Positions 7,180 to 15,955 of a stretch of DNA of 64,000 nucleotides are shown here, in pieces. The position numbers and the translations under genes were made by a program. The stretch is from Flavobacteriaceae bacterium S0862. GTDB lineage: Bacteria; Bacteroidota; Bacteroidia; Flavobacteriales; Flavobacteriaceae. The DNA is taken from positions 205,125 to 269,124 of the forward strand of contig JALKAW010000004.1 in assembly GCA_023015825.1 (NCBI GenBank). Reading direction: 5' to 3'. The notes under the pieces are model-generated. The model did not search any database. It was given only the letters and a program-made list of their open reading frames with translations, and was not told where the DNA came from. Each line of letters opens with the position of its first letter. Within the stretch, counting starts at the first letter, position 1.

Positions 7180-8733
7180 TTATTCTACTGGAGGTCTTCC
7201 GTGGATTTCTTCAAAAATAACATCGAAATTTTCCCTTAAATAAGAACGTAATTTTTTACGATAATCTTCTTTTAACCATTCAACAAAATTAAAAGTACTT
7301 TTGCTAATACATTTGGTATAACGCCCAATTCTGTGGTCAATATCGTCACTTAAAAGCTTAACTAACAATAGGGCGTCAAAAACATCTTCACTATTCTCAA
7401 TACAAATTTTAGCGTGGTGTTTAATTGATTTTTCAAGCACGGTTTTAGTAGATTCACCTTTTCTAATGCTATCGACATAGATTTCTCGAATATCTAAATA
7501 TACTTCTTTGGAATTTTTAAATTCCTCGCGAACTTCAGGAGGCATTTCATATCTAAAATTGCTTTCAATTTCGTCGTCATTTAAAATACCATCTAAATAA
7601 TAATTTGGTGACTTAAATATGCGCTGCCAATCTAAATCACTTCCCCAAGGTCCAAAACGATGAAAATTATTTCCAAGATCAACTACCTTAAAAGTGTCTT
7701 TGTTGTCTAAAATTCTCGATCCACGACCAATCATTTGGTAGTATAACGTTAATGATTTAGTTGCTCTATTTAATATAATTGATTCTACTGTCGGCTCATC
7801 AAAACCAGTGGTAAGAATACTTACTGATGTTAAAATAGCATCAGGCGTCTTCTTAAACCATTTTAAAATAAGTTCACGTTCCTTTTTAGAATGTGTATTA
7901 TCTAAGTGTGCAATAGGATAGCCAGCTGCTCTAAAAGCATCATAAACATGAAGAGATGTATTAATCCCATTGTTAAAAATTAATGTCTTTTTACCTTTTG
8001 ATGTCTCTTCATAGGCATGTACTAATTTACCCAACATATCATGGTTTGTGTACAAATCTTCTGAAGATTTCACGGTATAATCACCATTCGCACCTACTAC
8101 TAACGAGGTTAATCCAACATTATAAGAAAACGTTTCGGCGCGCGCTAAAAACTTATTTTCAATTAACGACTCGATAGTTTCACCAACAATTAATTCATCA
8201 TAATTATCGGTCATTGGAAGATTGATGTTCGAGCTTAAAGGTGTAGCAGTAACGCCCAATAAAAAAGACTTATGAAAGAATTTGAATAACTTGGTGAATG
8301 AATTATAATGCGCTTCATCAATAATAACTAATCCAATATCTGATATATCTAGCTTGTCTTCATTTAATCGATTGTTTAATGTTTCGACCATGGCTACAAA
8401 ACAAGAATAATCCCCTTGGTCATCAAGTTTTGCTTTACTATCAATAACTTTATTCTTTACATTAAACTCCGAAAGCATCTTTGAGGTTTGCTTACACAGC
8501 TCAATACGATGTGTCATTACTAACACTTTTTTATTGTGATGCTTTAAATATTGCCTAACAATCTCAGAGAAAATAACAGTTTTGCCACCACCAGTCGGTA
8601 ATTGATATAGTAAGTGATAATCATCGGGAGCATCATCAAACGCTTTAAAAATTTTATCAATAGCACCCTTTTGATAACTATATAATTCTTTTCCTTCTTT
8701 AGTTTCTCCCTTTAATGTCGTAGATGTAAGCAT
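7180..8733 (-). CDS. DEAD/DEAH-box superfamily 2 helicase
   Basis: A 517-residue SF2 helicase. Visible motifs are Walker A PTGGGKT at 46-52, DEAH at 139-142, VTATP at 161-165, a TGFDEP segment and motif VI QMIGRGSR. The layout resembles the SSL2/RadD-type ATP-dependent nucleic-acid helicases. The last 150 residues are helical, with no zinc cluster or nuclease motif, so the substrate is unclear. On the minus strand TATTTTTG (8763-8756) fits a -7 box 22 nt before the ATG, although no clear -33 TTG is present. It is a single transcription unit that converges on the membrane protein gene. Confidence 0.88.
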   Translation of the reverse strand: MLTSTTLKGETKEGKELYSYQKGAIDKIFKAFDDAPDDYHLLYQLPTGGGKTVIFSEIVRQYLKHHNKKVLVMTHRIELCKQTSKMLSEFNVKNKVIDSKAKLDDQGDYSCFVAMVETLNNRLNEDKLDISDIGLVIIDEAHYNSFTKLFKFFHKSFLLGVTATPLSSNINLPMTDNYDELIVGETIESLIENKFLARAETFSYNVGLTSLVVGANGDYTVKSSEDLYTNHDMLGKLVHAYEETSKGKKTLIFNNGINTSLHVYDAFRAAGYPIAHLDNTHSKKERELILKWFKKTPDAILTSVSILTTGFDEPTVESIILNRATKSLTLYYQMIGRGSRILDNKDTFKVVDLGNNFHRFGPWGSDLDWQRIFKSPNYYLDGILNDDEIESNFRYEMPPEVREEFKNSKEVYLDIREIYVDSIRKGESTKTVLEKSIKHHAKICIENSEDVFDALLLVKLLSDDIDHRIGRYTKCISKSTFNFVEWLKEDYRKKLRSYLRENFDVIFEEIHGRPPVE

Positions 8734-8967
8734 TAATGCAATTATTATTAAGTTGCAAAAATACTGTCTTTCTTGAGTTTCTTTCCATGTTTTCAGAAAA
8801 TCTTTCCGAAAGTTTTCAAGGATTATTAATAACTATTAATTTTTAGTATGAATATTAAGTGTTCAGGCTGTTTAAAAAGATAATTTGCTTTATTGATACA
8901 TTCTACATACTTTGTAACTACATAACTCTATGTAAAACAAGATTTTTACTAACTAAAACTAATTATT

Positions 8968-9402
8968 ATGTCTAATTCTAACAAACCTGGAATTGCCTTT
9001 TGGATTATTGGTGTTATAGCACTACTTTGGAATGGAATGGGTGTTAATTCATATTTGAAAATAGCCTTTAAAACCGAAGCGTCAACCATGGATATGAATG
9101 CAGAACAAATTGCTTTAATGAATGATACTCCTGCTTGGATGACTGCCTTGTTCGCTATTGCTGTGTTTTCTGGAATAATTGCATCTATCCTATTTTTAAT
9201 GCGCAAAAAACTAGCAATAACATTATTTATAATATCATTTGTTGCAGCTACAATACAGCAATTATACTGGCTATTTGGAACAAATGCTACTGATGTGTTT
9301 GCAGATATGCAACCCTATTTGATGCCAATTCTTATAATAATTTTTGGAGCTTTCTGGGTATGGTATTCAAAAGACCAAAAATCAAAAGGTGTTTTGACAT
9401 AA
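8968..9402 (+). CDS. Small four-helix membrane protein, unknown function
   Basis: A 144-residue protein with about four transmembrane segments: IAFWIIGVIALLWNGMGV, WMTALFAIAVFSGIIASILF, LAITLFIISFVAATIQQLYWLFG and LMPILIIIFGAFWVWYS. The soluble loop after the first helix is methionine-rich and acidic. I recall similar small proteins in many flavobacteria, often labelled hypothetical or sugar transporter; no catalytic motif is visible. A separate transcription unit with its own terminator is likely. Confidence 0.8.
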   Translation: MSNSNKPGIAFWIIGVIALLWNGMGVNSYLKIAFKTEASTMDMNAEQIALMNDTPAWMTALFAIAVFSGIIASILFLMRKKLAITLFIISFVAATIQQLYWLFGTNATDVFADMQPYLMPILIIIFGAFWVWYSKDQKSKGVLT

Positions 9403-9423
9403 TTTTATTAATTTATTAAAATT

Positions 9424-9453
9424 TAAAACCTGGACTTGAGTTCAGGTTTTTTT
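9424..9453 (+). terminator. Rho-independent terminator
   Basis: AAACCTGGA pairs with TTCAGGTTT (one G-U) around a short loop, followed by a T-run ending near 9453. Confidence 0.85.
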
Positions 9454-9505
9454 ATGGTATCATTTTTGAGTTTTAAGATTCTATTAACATTTTAAAACTT
9501 TAATT

Positions 9506-10060
9506 ATGAAAACAAAAAAAACAGCTCCAAAGGTCAATGCTGGTTCAATGGCAGACATTGCATTCTTGTTACTCATCTTCTTTTTAGTAACAACCACAAT
9601 GGCAAACGAAAAAGGCATTCAAAGAAAATTACCTTCAATTTGCAATACCCTAGATTGTAAAGGAGAGATCTATGAACGTAACATATTACGGATTTCCTTA
9701 AACGGTAATCAAGAGATTATGGTACAAAATGAAATCGTAACTATTGAGAATTTAAAAGGTATTGTCAAAACTTTTGTAGATAATAATGGTGACGATAGTT
9801 GTACGTATTGCAATGGCATTAAGGATGCCTCATCTTCCGATAACCCATCAAAAGCAGTGGTGTCCTTGACAAGTCACCCACAATCATCTTATGAGTTATT
9901 TGTTGACGTTCAAGACGAATTAACTAAAGCTTATCTTGAGCTTAGAAAGGCATATGCAATAAAAGTTTTAGGTAAATCTTTAGATAACTTAAATGAAAAC
10001 GATATGATTTTGTTAAAAAAAGCTTATCCCTTTGTAATCTCTGAGGTACAAACAAAGTAA
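9506..10060 (+). CDS. ExbD/TolR-family protein
   Basis: The 184-residue product starts with the ExbD hallmark: a lysine-rich N-terminus, then NAGSMADIAFLLLIFFLVTTT with the aspartate in the single membrane helix that couples proton flow. The remaining periplasmic part contains two cysteine pairs (ICNTLDC near 48-55 and CTYC near 93-96) and a long helical C-terminus. Classical ExbD works with ExbB and TonB, but no exbB or tonB is next to this gene, so its partner must be elsewhere. The gene stands alone between a terminator and the dipeptidase gene. Confidence 0.85.
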   Translation: MKTKKTAPKVNAGSMADIAFLLLIFFLVTTTMANEKGIQRKLPSICNTLDCKGEIYERNILRISLNGNQEIMVQNEIVTIENLKGIVKTFVDNNGDDSCTYCNGIKDASSSDNPSKAVVSLTSHPQSSYELFVDVQDELTKAYLELRKAYAIKVLGKSLDNLNENDMILLKKAYPFVISEVQTK

Positions 10061-10117
10061 CTTACATTTTATTATTATATTTGGTTGCATAAATACTAAT
10101 AACCAATCAATTTAATA

Positions 10118-11461
10118 ATGAAAAACAACAAAACAGCTCAAGTTTTTAAGTCTATTTCGATTTTTAAGCTTGTTTTTTTATGTATCGTTCTCCTGAGTGT
10201 TTCCTGCAAGGAACAAGAAGAAAAACCAATGAGCGAAGAGGATCTAATTGCAAAAGCAAAAGGTATTCACGAACGCGTAATTACACTTGACACTCACTGC
10301 GATATCAATGTAAATAATTTTACGGACTCTATTAACTACACACAAGAGTTAGACAACCAAGTAAACCTTCCTAAAATGAAAAAAGGAGGACTTGATGTTG
10401 CATGGTTTATAGTTTACACAGGTCAAGACACATTAACAGACGAAGGTTATGCAAAAGCATACGAAAATGCTATGTCTAAGTTTAATGCCATTCATAAATT
10501 AACAAAAGAAATTGCTCCAGATCAAATTGGATTAGCAGTTACGTCTGATGATGTTAGGCGTATTGATGCAGAAGGGAAAAAAGTAGCGATGATTGGTATT
10601 GAAAATGGCTATCCAATTGGTACAGATATTGGCAGAGTAAAAGAATTTTACGATTTAGGAGCTAGATATATGTCGTTAGCACATAATGGACATAGTCAGT
10701 TAAGCGATTCTAACACTGGTGAACGTGATGACGTTTGGCTCCATAACGGATTGAGTGATCTAGGTAAGCAAGTGATTGCTGAAATGAATAAGTATGGTAT
10801 TATGATAGATATTTCACATCCATCTAAAGAAGCCATTAAGCAAATGATAGAATTAACTAAAGCGCCAGTTATTGCGTCACATTCTTCTGCAAGAGCTTTA
10901 TGCGACCACAGTAGAAACCTTGATGATGAGCAATTAGGATGGGTTAAAGAAAATGGAGGTGTTGTACAGACTGTAGCTTTCACTAGTTATGTAAATAAAG
11001 AAAAGAATGATGCTCGAAATGCAAAATCTAGTGAAATTCAAAAGCAAGTTGCCGATTCCCTAGGCGTGAAATGGCTTTCGAGCAGAGCGGAATTTAGAGC
11101 CTTATCTGATGAAGAACGTGAAGCGTATATGAAAGTGAGAACACAGGTTTCAGATATTGTAGATGCTAAAATTGAAAAAATGCCAGATTTCCCCGAAAAG
11201 GTAAATGTATCAGACTTTGTGGACCATATAGACTATTTAGTTGAAAAAATGGGATTACAGCACGTAGGCATTAGTAGTGATTTTGATGGTGGTGGTGGTG
11301 TTGAAGGTTGGAACGATGCTTCCGAAACTTTCAACGTAACATTAGAACTTGTTAAAAGAGGTTATACCGAAGAACAAATTGAAAAACTTTGGAGTGGTAA
11401 CTTATTAAGAGTTCTTGACGAATGTGAAAAAGTAGCACAAGAAATTCAAGCAGGAGCATAA
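10118..11461 (+). CDS. Membrane dipeptidase (peptidase M19), lipoprotein
   Basis: A 447-residue zinc dipeptidase of the renal-dipeptidase family. The lipobox LLSVSC ends at C30, so it is probably lipid-anchored. Family landmarks in order are LDTHCDIN (metal His and Asp), GIENGYPIG (bridging Glu), SHNGHSQL-like LAHNGHSQ, the ISHPS and ASHSSARAL histidines, and ISSDFDGGGG. It should cleave dipeptides, often with D-residues at the C-terminal side, in the periplasm or at the surface. TATATTTG at 10076-10083 is a good -7 box, without a clear -33 TTG. It is followed by a shared terminator. Confidence 0.93.
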   Translation: MKNNKTAQVFKSISIFKLVFLCIVLLSVSCKEQEEKPMSEEDLIAKAKGIHERVITLDTHCDINVNNFTDSINYTQELDNQVNLPKMKKGGLDVAWFIVYTGQDTLTDEGYAKAYENAMSKFNAIHKLTKEIAPDQIGLAVTSDDVRRIDAEGKKVAMIGIENGYPIGTDIGRVKEFYDLGARYMSLAHNGHSQLSDSNTGERDDVWLHNGLSDLGKQVIAEMNKYGIMIDISHPSKEAIKQMIELTKAPVIASHSSARALCDHSRNLDDEQLGWVKENGGVVQTVAFTSYVNKEKNDARNAKSSEIQKQVADSLGVKWLSSRAEFRALSDEEREAYMKVRTQVSDIVDAKIEKMPDFPEKVNVSDFVDHIDYLVEKMGLQHVGISSDFDGGGGVEGWNDASETFNVTLELVKRGYTEEQIEKLWSGNLLRVLDECEKVAQEIQAGA

Positions 11462-11482
11462 ATTTCAGTTTCTAACATAATA

Positions 11483-11513
11483 AAAAAGTCAGCTTAATAG
11501 CTGCCTTTTTTAT
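11483..11513. terminator. Bidirectional terminator between convergent genes
   Basis: AAAAAAGtCAGCT and AGCTGcCTTTTTT form a stem around TAAT, with T-runs on both strands. It sits between the dipeptidase stop and the convergent hydroxylase-superfamily gene. Confidence 0.8.
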
Positions 11514-12395
11514 TTAATCACTTTTTTTAAATCCGTAAAACAACTGCCTAAAAAATCCCTTAGGCATTTTTTTATCATCTTCATATCCTAATTCTATACT
11601 ACCACTATCCTCTGGAATATAATTAGTTTTAAAAATATAATCCCATAGGCTTAAGCTAATTCCAAAATTGACACCATAAAACCTATCTTTTGGTAAAGCA
11701 TAAGCATGATGGTATAAATGCATTACAGGGTTGTTAAATACATATTTTAAAGGTCCATAACTAAGCTTAATATTAGCATGATTTAAATGACCAATAGAAA
11801 TTGCTACAAAGTGAACTATATACGCCTGTTCTGGTTCAAAACCACCTAGAAGCATCACAACGAGGAGCTTTAATGGTTTATATAAAACATTTTCCATCCA
11901 ATGATAACGCAAATGTGCTGCAAACCCCATTTCTTTCACTGAATGATGCACTTTGTGAAAACGCCATAACACATTAAATCTATGCAGTAACACATGAGTA
12001 AACCACTGCACAAAATCCGATAGAATAAAGAAAATCAATAATTGACTCCACATTGGAAGTTGCTTTATATCTATAAGCGCTAAAGATTTGGTATCCATTC
12101 CAAAAGCATCAAGGAAGAATAACTCAAAAACCTTATAAAAGCCACTGATAACAATGGCAAAAATGAAAAAGTTAAAAAACATATAGAATACATCCAACCA
12201 AAAGTCCTTTCTAAAAATCGATTGGTTTTTCCGCCAGGGAAATGCTATTTCAAGTCCCCAAACTACTAATGAAATAAGTATCAATCCCCAAAAGTAATTA
12301 TTGTACCAAACGACATCAAAAGTTATGGAACGCCAAGTCCAATCTAGTGTTCCTAATATGGAATTGATAAAAGCATCTATATACTTCATTGGCAA
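11514..12395 (-). CDS. Sterol desaturase / fatty acid hydroxylase superfamily protein
   Basis: A 293-residue integral membrane protein. After three to four hydrophobic stretches come the histidine clusters that bind the di-iron centre: HVLLHR, HKVHHS, HLNH and HLYHH. These define the fatty acid hydroxylase superfamily, which hydroxylates or desaturates lipids. The precise substrate cannot be read; in flavobacteria candidates include carotenoids, sphingolipids and other fatty acyl lipids. It begins 5 nt after the stop of the E1 gene and is thus probably cotranscribed. A start at the third codon (MKYIDAF) is equally possible. Confidence 0.88.
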   Translation of the reverse strand: MPMKYIDAFINSILGTLDWTWRSITFDVVWYNNYFWGLILISLVVWGLEIAFPWRKNQSIFRKDFWLDVFYMFFNFFIFAIVISGFYKVFELFFLDAFGMDTKSLALIDIKQLPMWSQLLIFFILSDFVQWFTHVLLHRFNVLWRFHKVHHSVKEMGFAAHLRYHWMENVLYKPLKLLVVMLLGGFEPEQAYIVHFVAISIGHLNHANIKLSYGPLKYVFNNPVMHLYHHAYALPKDRFYGVNFGISLSLWDYIFKTNYIPEDSGSIELGYEDDKKMPKGFFRQLFYGFKKSD

Positions 12396-12400
12396 TAAAA

Positions 12401-14407
12401 TTAGTAAGCTAGAAGTGTTTTAAGTTCAGTTTCAAACCTATTTTTTGGCAGATACTGATCTTCTAATTGATTAATAAACGGAATTGGAGTTTCTATACTT
12501 GCCACACGTTTAACTGGTGCGTCCAAATACTCAAAACATTCTTCCATAATCATGGATGCAATATCTGAAGCTATACCACCAAAAAGGGAATCCTCTTGTA
12601 AGATTATTGCCCTTCCAGTTTTTTTAACCGAAGTTAATATCGCTTCAGTATCTAAAGGTTGCAAAGTCCTCAAGTCGATAATGTCAGCATCAATATCCTT
12701 ATTATTATCAAGTGTTTCAAGTGCCCAATGTACCGCTGCTCCATAACTAATAACTGTTACATCTGTACCTTCTTTTAGCAGTGATGCTTTACCAAAAGGT
12801 AAGGTAAAATAATCTATTGGCACTTCTTGACGAATACTTCTATATAATGCTTTGTGCTCAAAGAACAATACTGGGTTTGGGTCGTTAATTGCTGTTGCTA
12901 ATAACCCTTTAGCATCATAGGGGAACGCTGGATAAACAACTTTTAGTCCTGGTGTTTTGGTAAACCAAGCCTCGTTTGTTTGCGAGTGAAAAGGACCAGC
13001 AGCAACACCAGCACCACATGGCATTCTCAAAACAACATCAGCATTTTGGTTCCATCTATAATGCGATTTGGCTAAATAATTGACTACAGGGTTAAAACCA
13101 GAAGTCACAAAATCGGCAAATTGCATTTCCACAACACTTTTTATGCCTGCAATAGATAATCCCATACCAGCTTCAACAATAGCAGATTCGCAAATTGGTG
13201 TATTTCTAACACGTTCTTCTCCAAATGCCTTTAAAAAGCCATCAGTAATTTTAAAAACACCACCATAATCGGCAATATCTTGTCCCATTATTACCAAGTC
13301 TTTATGCTTTTGCATTGATTGCTTTAGGCCTTCAGAAATGGCATCAACAAATCGAATTTCCTTAGTTTTTCCTTTAGGCGTAACCTCTTGATATTTAAAT
13401 GCTTTATAAACATCATTTAACTCAGTTGTTAAATTAGGAATAATCGCTTCTTCAGCGTAAGCCTTTTCTAAGCCATCATGAATTTCTTTCATAATGTCTT
13501 CCTTTATTTTGAATTCATCCTTTTCGGTTAAAATGCCTTCTTCTTTAAGATAAGCTTGATAATTCACTAACGGATCTTTTAAAGCCCATTGCTCCATTAA
13601 ATCTTTTGGAACATATTTTGTACCACTCGCTTCTTCATGACCACGCATTCTAAAGGTTTTAAACTCTATAAGTATTGGTCTTGGACGCTTTCTAATGCTC
13701 TCTGCTAGTTTCGTAAGCTTAGAGTAAACATCCAAAATGTTATTACCATCAATAATAAATGATTCTATTCCATAACCCTTACCTCTGTCTGCAATATTTT
13801 TGCAGTTATACTGCTGGGATGTTGGTGTAGATAAACCATAACCATTATTTTCAATACAAAAAATAACAGGAAGCTTCCATACAGAAGCCACATTTAATGC
13901 TTCATGAAAATCACCTTCGCTTGTCCCTCCTTCTCCAGAAAACACAGCTGTAACTTTATTATTCTTATTTAACAGATTTGCAAGCGCAATACCATCAGCC
14001 ACACCTAATTGTGGCCCCAAATGCGATATCATTCCAACAATATTATACTCCTGAGTACCAAAATGAAATGAACGGTCCCTACCTTTAGTAAATCCGCTAG
14101 CTTTTCCCTGCCACTGTGCAAATAAGCGATAAAGTGGGATTTTTCTTGTTGTAAAAACACCAAGGTTTCGGTGCATTGGCAAAATATATTCGTCATCCTT
14201 TAAGGCCATCGTAACACCTACAGATATTGCCTCCTGACCTATTCCTGAGAACCATTTTGATATTTTTCCCTGTCGCAATAGAATGAGCATCTTCTCCTCT
14301 ATCATTCTGGGTTTAAGCATATTCTTATATAGTGAAATAAGTGTATTACGACGTAAGCTCTTTTTGTCATAAATTATATTTCTAATAGTATTTGTTGTTT
14401 TAGCCAT
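12401..14407 (-). CDS. Fused alpha/beta E1 component of a 2-oxoacid dehydrogenase complex
   Basis: A 668-residue thiamine-diphosphate enzyme that joins both E1 subunits. Residues about 25-330 are the alpha part, with GEGGTSEGDFHEALN and ENNGYG forming the cofactor-binding motif (GEG where GDG is usual). Residues about 345-668 are the beta part: GQDIADYGGVF, TPICESAIVEAGMGLSIAG, then QMQFADF-type VEMQFADFVTSG, HSQTNEAWF and the C-terminal transketolase domain with DIIDLRTLQPLD. It decarboxylates a 2-oxoacid and passes the acyl group to E2 lipoyl. Branched-chain 2-oxoacids are the likely substrate for fused flavobacterial versions; pyruvate is possible. Divergent from the oxygenase gene. Confidence 0.9.
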   Translation of the reverse strand: MAKTTNTIRNIIYDKKSLRRNTLISLYKNMLKPRMIEEKMLILLRQGKISKWFSGIGQEAISVGVTMALKDDEYILPMHRNLGVFTTRKIPLYRLFAQWQGKASGFTKGRDRSFHFGTQEYNIVGMISHLGPQLGVADGIALANLLNKNNKVTAVFSGEGGTSEGDFHEALNVASVWKLPVIFCIENNGYGLSTPTSQQYNCKNIADRGKGYGIESFIIDGNNILDVYSKLTKLAESIRKRPRPILIEFKTFRMRGHEEASGTKYVPKDLMEQWALKDPLVNYQAYLKEEGILTEKDEFKIKEDIMKEIHDGLEKAYAEEAIIPNLTTELNDVYKAFKYQEVTPKGKTKEIRFVDAISEGLKQSMQKHKDLVIMGQDIADYGGVFKITDGFLKAFGEERVRNTPICESAIVEAGMGLSIAGIKSVVEMQFADFVTSGFNPVVNYLAKSHYRWNQNADVVLRMPCGAGVAAGPFHSQTNEAWFTKTPGLKVVYPAFPYDAKGLLATAINDPNPVLFFEHKALYRSIRQEVPIDYFTLPFGKASLLKEGTDVTVISYGAAVHWALETLDNNKDIDADIIDLRTLQPLDTEAILTSVKKTGRAIILQEDSLFGGIASDIASMIMEECFEYLDAPVKRVASIETPIPFINQLEDQYLPKNRFETELKTLLAY

Positions 14408-14534
14408 CTAAAAAAATTCTTAATCAAAAGTAGCAAAAATAAGGTAACGGTAGCAAGATTTTTGCTATTGCACAAATTTCATCGATTATCTAGTTTATAA
14501 TAAGCTATAAGGTAGATATTTGTCAATACTAGCC

Positions 14535-14563
14535 TTGTTTAGTGGCCAATTTCGCTATCTTTG
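14535..14563 (+). promoter_or_regulatory. Bacteroidota-type promoter of the oxygenase gene
   Basis: TTG at 14535-14537, 18 nt, then a perfect TATCTTTG at 14556-14563. It lies downstream of the GTG at 14542 and so favours the ATG at 14593 as the start. Confidence 0.65.
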
Positions 14564-14592
14564 TTATTCTATTATATTTAATTTTTAAGACG

Positions 14593-15543
14593 ATGAATAA
14601 GATACCTAGTGTAAATCTTAAAGATTTTCTTTCAGAAGATCCTCAAACAAAACAAAAATTTATCAATGATATTGGAAAAGCTTATGAAGACATTGGTTTT
14701 GTTGCACTAAAAGGTCATTTTTTAGATGACGAATTAGTTGACAATCTATATAAAGAAGTGAAAAACTTTTTTGACCTTCCATTAGAAACTAAAAGAAAGT
14801 ATGAAATTCCTGGTATTGGAGGCCAACGTGGCTATGTATCGTTTGGAAAAGAAAGTGCTAAAGGGAAAAAAGAAGGCGATTTAAAAGAGTTTTGGCATTT
14901 TGGGCAGTATGTAGAAAATAACCCTGATTTGGAAGCTCAATATCCAAAAAATGTAAGTGTTGAAGAACTTCCATCTTTCAATGCTATTGGTAAAGAAACC
15001 TATAGAATGCTTGAAAAAACGGCAAAATATGTGCTTCGCTCCTTAGCTCTTCATTTAGGTTTAAATGAGACTTATTTTGATGAATATATATTTAATGGTA
15101 ATAGTATATTAAGACCTATTCACTATCCACCTATTAAAGAAGAACCAAAAAATGCAGTTAGAGCTGCTGCGCATGGAGATATTAACTTAATCACCTTGTT
15201 AATGGGTGCTCAAGGTCGTGGATTACAAGTGCAAAATCATAAAGGTGAATGGCTAGATGCTATTGCAGAACCTGATGAACTTATGATTAATGTTGGTGAT
15301 ATGTTATCAAGGCATACTAATAATAAACTAAAATCAACAATTCACAGAGTTATAAACCCACCCAAGGAGCTTTGGGGAACATCACGTTATTCTATACCAT
15401 TTTTTATGCATCCAGTAAGTAGTATGAAGTTAGATGTACTAGATAGCTGTATTGACGAAGAACACCCTAAACAATTTGAAGATATTACAGCTGGAGAATT
15501 TTTAAATGAACGTTTGATAGAATTAGGATTGATAAAAAAGTAG
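14593..15543 (+). CDS. Isopenicillin N synthase-like 2-oxoglutarate/Fe(II) oxygenase
   Basis: A 316-residue protein from the ATG at 14593. A GTG at 14542 would add a hydrophobic stretch, but the promoter lies between the two, so the shorter form is chosen. The N-terminal part (GYVSFGKESAKGKKEGDLKE) matches the DIOX_N region of the family. Iron ligands are H194 and D196 in AAHGDIN and H251 in STIHRV, and RYSIPFF supplies the co-substrate Arg/Ser. The family oxidises small molecules using Fe(II), usually with 2-oxoglutarate. The substrate is unknown. It is separated by a CAGT-repeat element from the next gene run. Confidence 0.88.
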   Translation: MNKIPSVNLKDFLSEDPQTKQKFINDIGKAYEDIGFVALKGHFLDDELVDNLYKEVKNFFDLPLETKRKYEIPGIGGQRGYVSFGKESAKGKKEGDLKEFWHFGQYVENNPDLEAQYPKNVSVEELPSFNAIGKETYRMLEKTAKYVLRSLALHLGLNETYFDEYIFNGNSILRPIHYPPIKEEPKNAVRAAAHGDINLITLLMGAQGRGLQVQNHKGEWLDAIAEPDELMINVGDMLSRHTNNKLKSTIHRVINPPKELWGTSRYSIPFFMHPVSSMKLDVLDSCIDEEHPKQFEDITAGEFLNERLIELGLIKK

Positions 15544-15553
15544 TATTCAGAAA

Positions 15554-15616
15554 TCAGTCGCAGTCGCAGATAAATTTTATTACTGTAACTGAAACTGTAA
15601 ACTGAGACTGTAAACT
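15554..15616. repeat. CAGT-hexamer inverted array
   Basis: The left arm reads CAGTCGCAGTCGCAG (15555-15569). The right arm holds five ACTG words starting at 15582, 15588, 15594, 15601 and 15607, so mostly every 6 nt, which on the other strand are CAGTnn hexamers. CAGTCGCAGT (15555-15564) can pair with ACTGAGACTG (15601-15610) with a single mismatch. It is an intergenic, hairpin-capable element. From memory, similar CAGT-rich degenerate repeats occur in other flavobacterial genomes, but this is unverified. Confidence 0.6.
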
Positions 15617-15623
15617 AATACAC

Positions 15624-15953
15624 ATGGATTTACAAGATCAATTAAAAAATCTGTTCCCAGATCATCAAGTACCTGAAACAAATGAAGAAACTAAGAAAGC
15701 AGATGTTGTCTGGCTTCAAGATGATCCCATAATTTGCAAATACGAAAAACGAAAAGGCAAACCAATAACCATACTTGAAGGTTATAATGGAGCTACAGAA
15801 GATTTTAAGAAACTGGCAAAAGAACTAAAAACCAAGTTAAACGTTGGAGGTAGTTTTAAAGATGAGAAAATCATCATCCAAGGTGATTACCGAGATAAAA
15901 TTATGGCTATTTTAAAAGACAAAGGGTTTAACGTTAAGCGTGTTGGTGGTTAA
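15624..15953 (+). CDS. SUI1/YciH-family translation factor
   Basis: A 109-residue protein. After a variable N-terminus come a basic strand-rich segment (CKYEKRKGKPITILEGYNG) and LNVGGSFKDEKIIIQGDYRDKIMAILKDKGFNVKRVGG, the signature of the eIF1/SUI1 fold as found in E. coli YciH. It probably binds the small ribosomal subunit and affects start-codon fidelity, as proposed for bacterial members. It is the first gene of a compact run of four, with a 2-nt gap to the DUF1835 gene. Confidence 0.9.
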   Translation: MDLQDQLKNLFPDHQVPETNEETKKADVVWLQDDPIICKYEKRKGKPITILEGYNGATEDFKKLAKELKTKLNVGGSFKDEKIIIQGDYRDKIMAILKDKGFNVKRVGG

Positions 15954-15955
15954 TA

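Noticed and set aside
14542..14592. GTG start for the 2OG-Fe(II) oxygenase adding a hydrophobic N-terminus
   Set aside because: The -7 promoter box lies at 14556-14563, inside the extra codons, so the ATG at 14593 is preferred.
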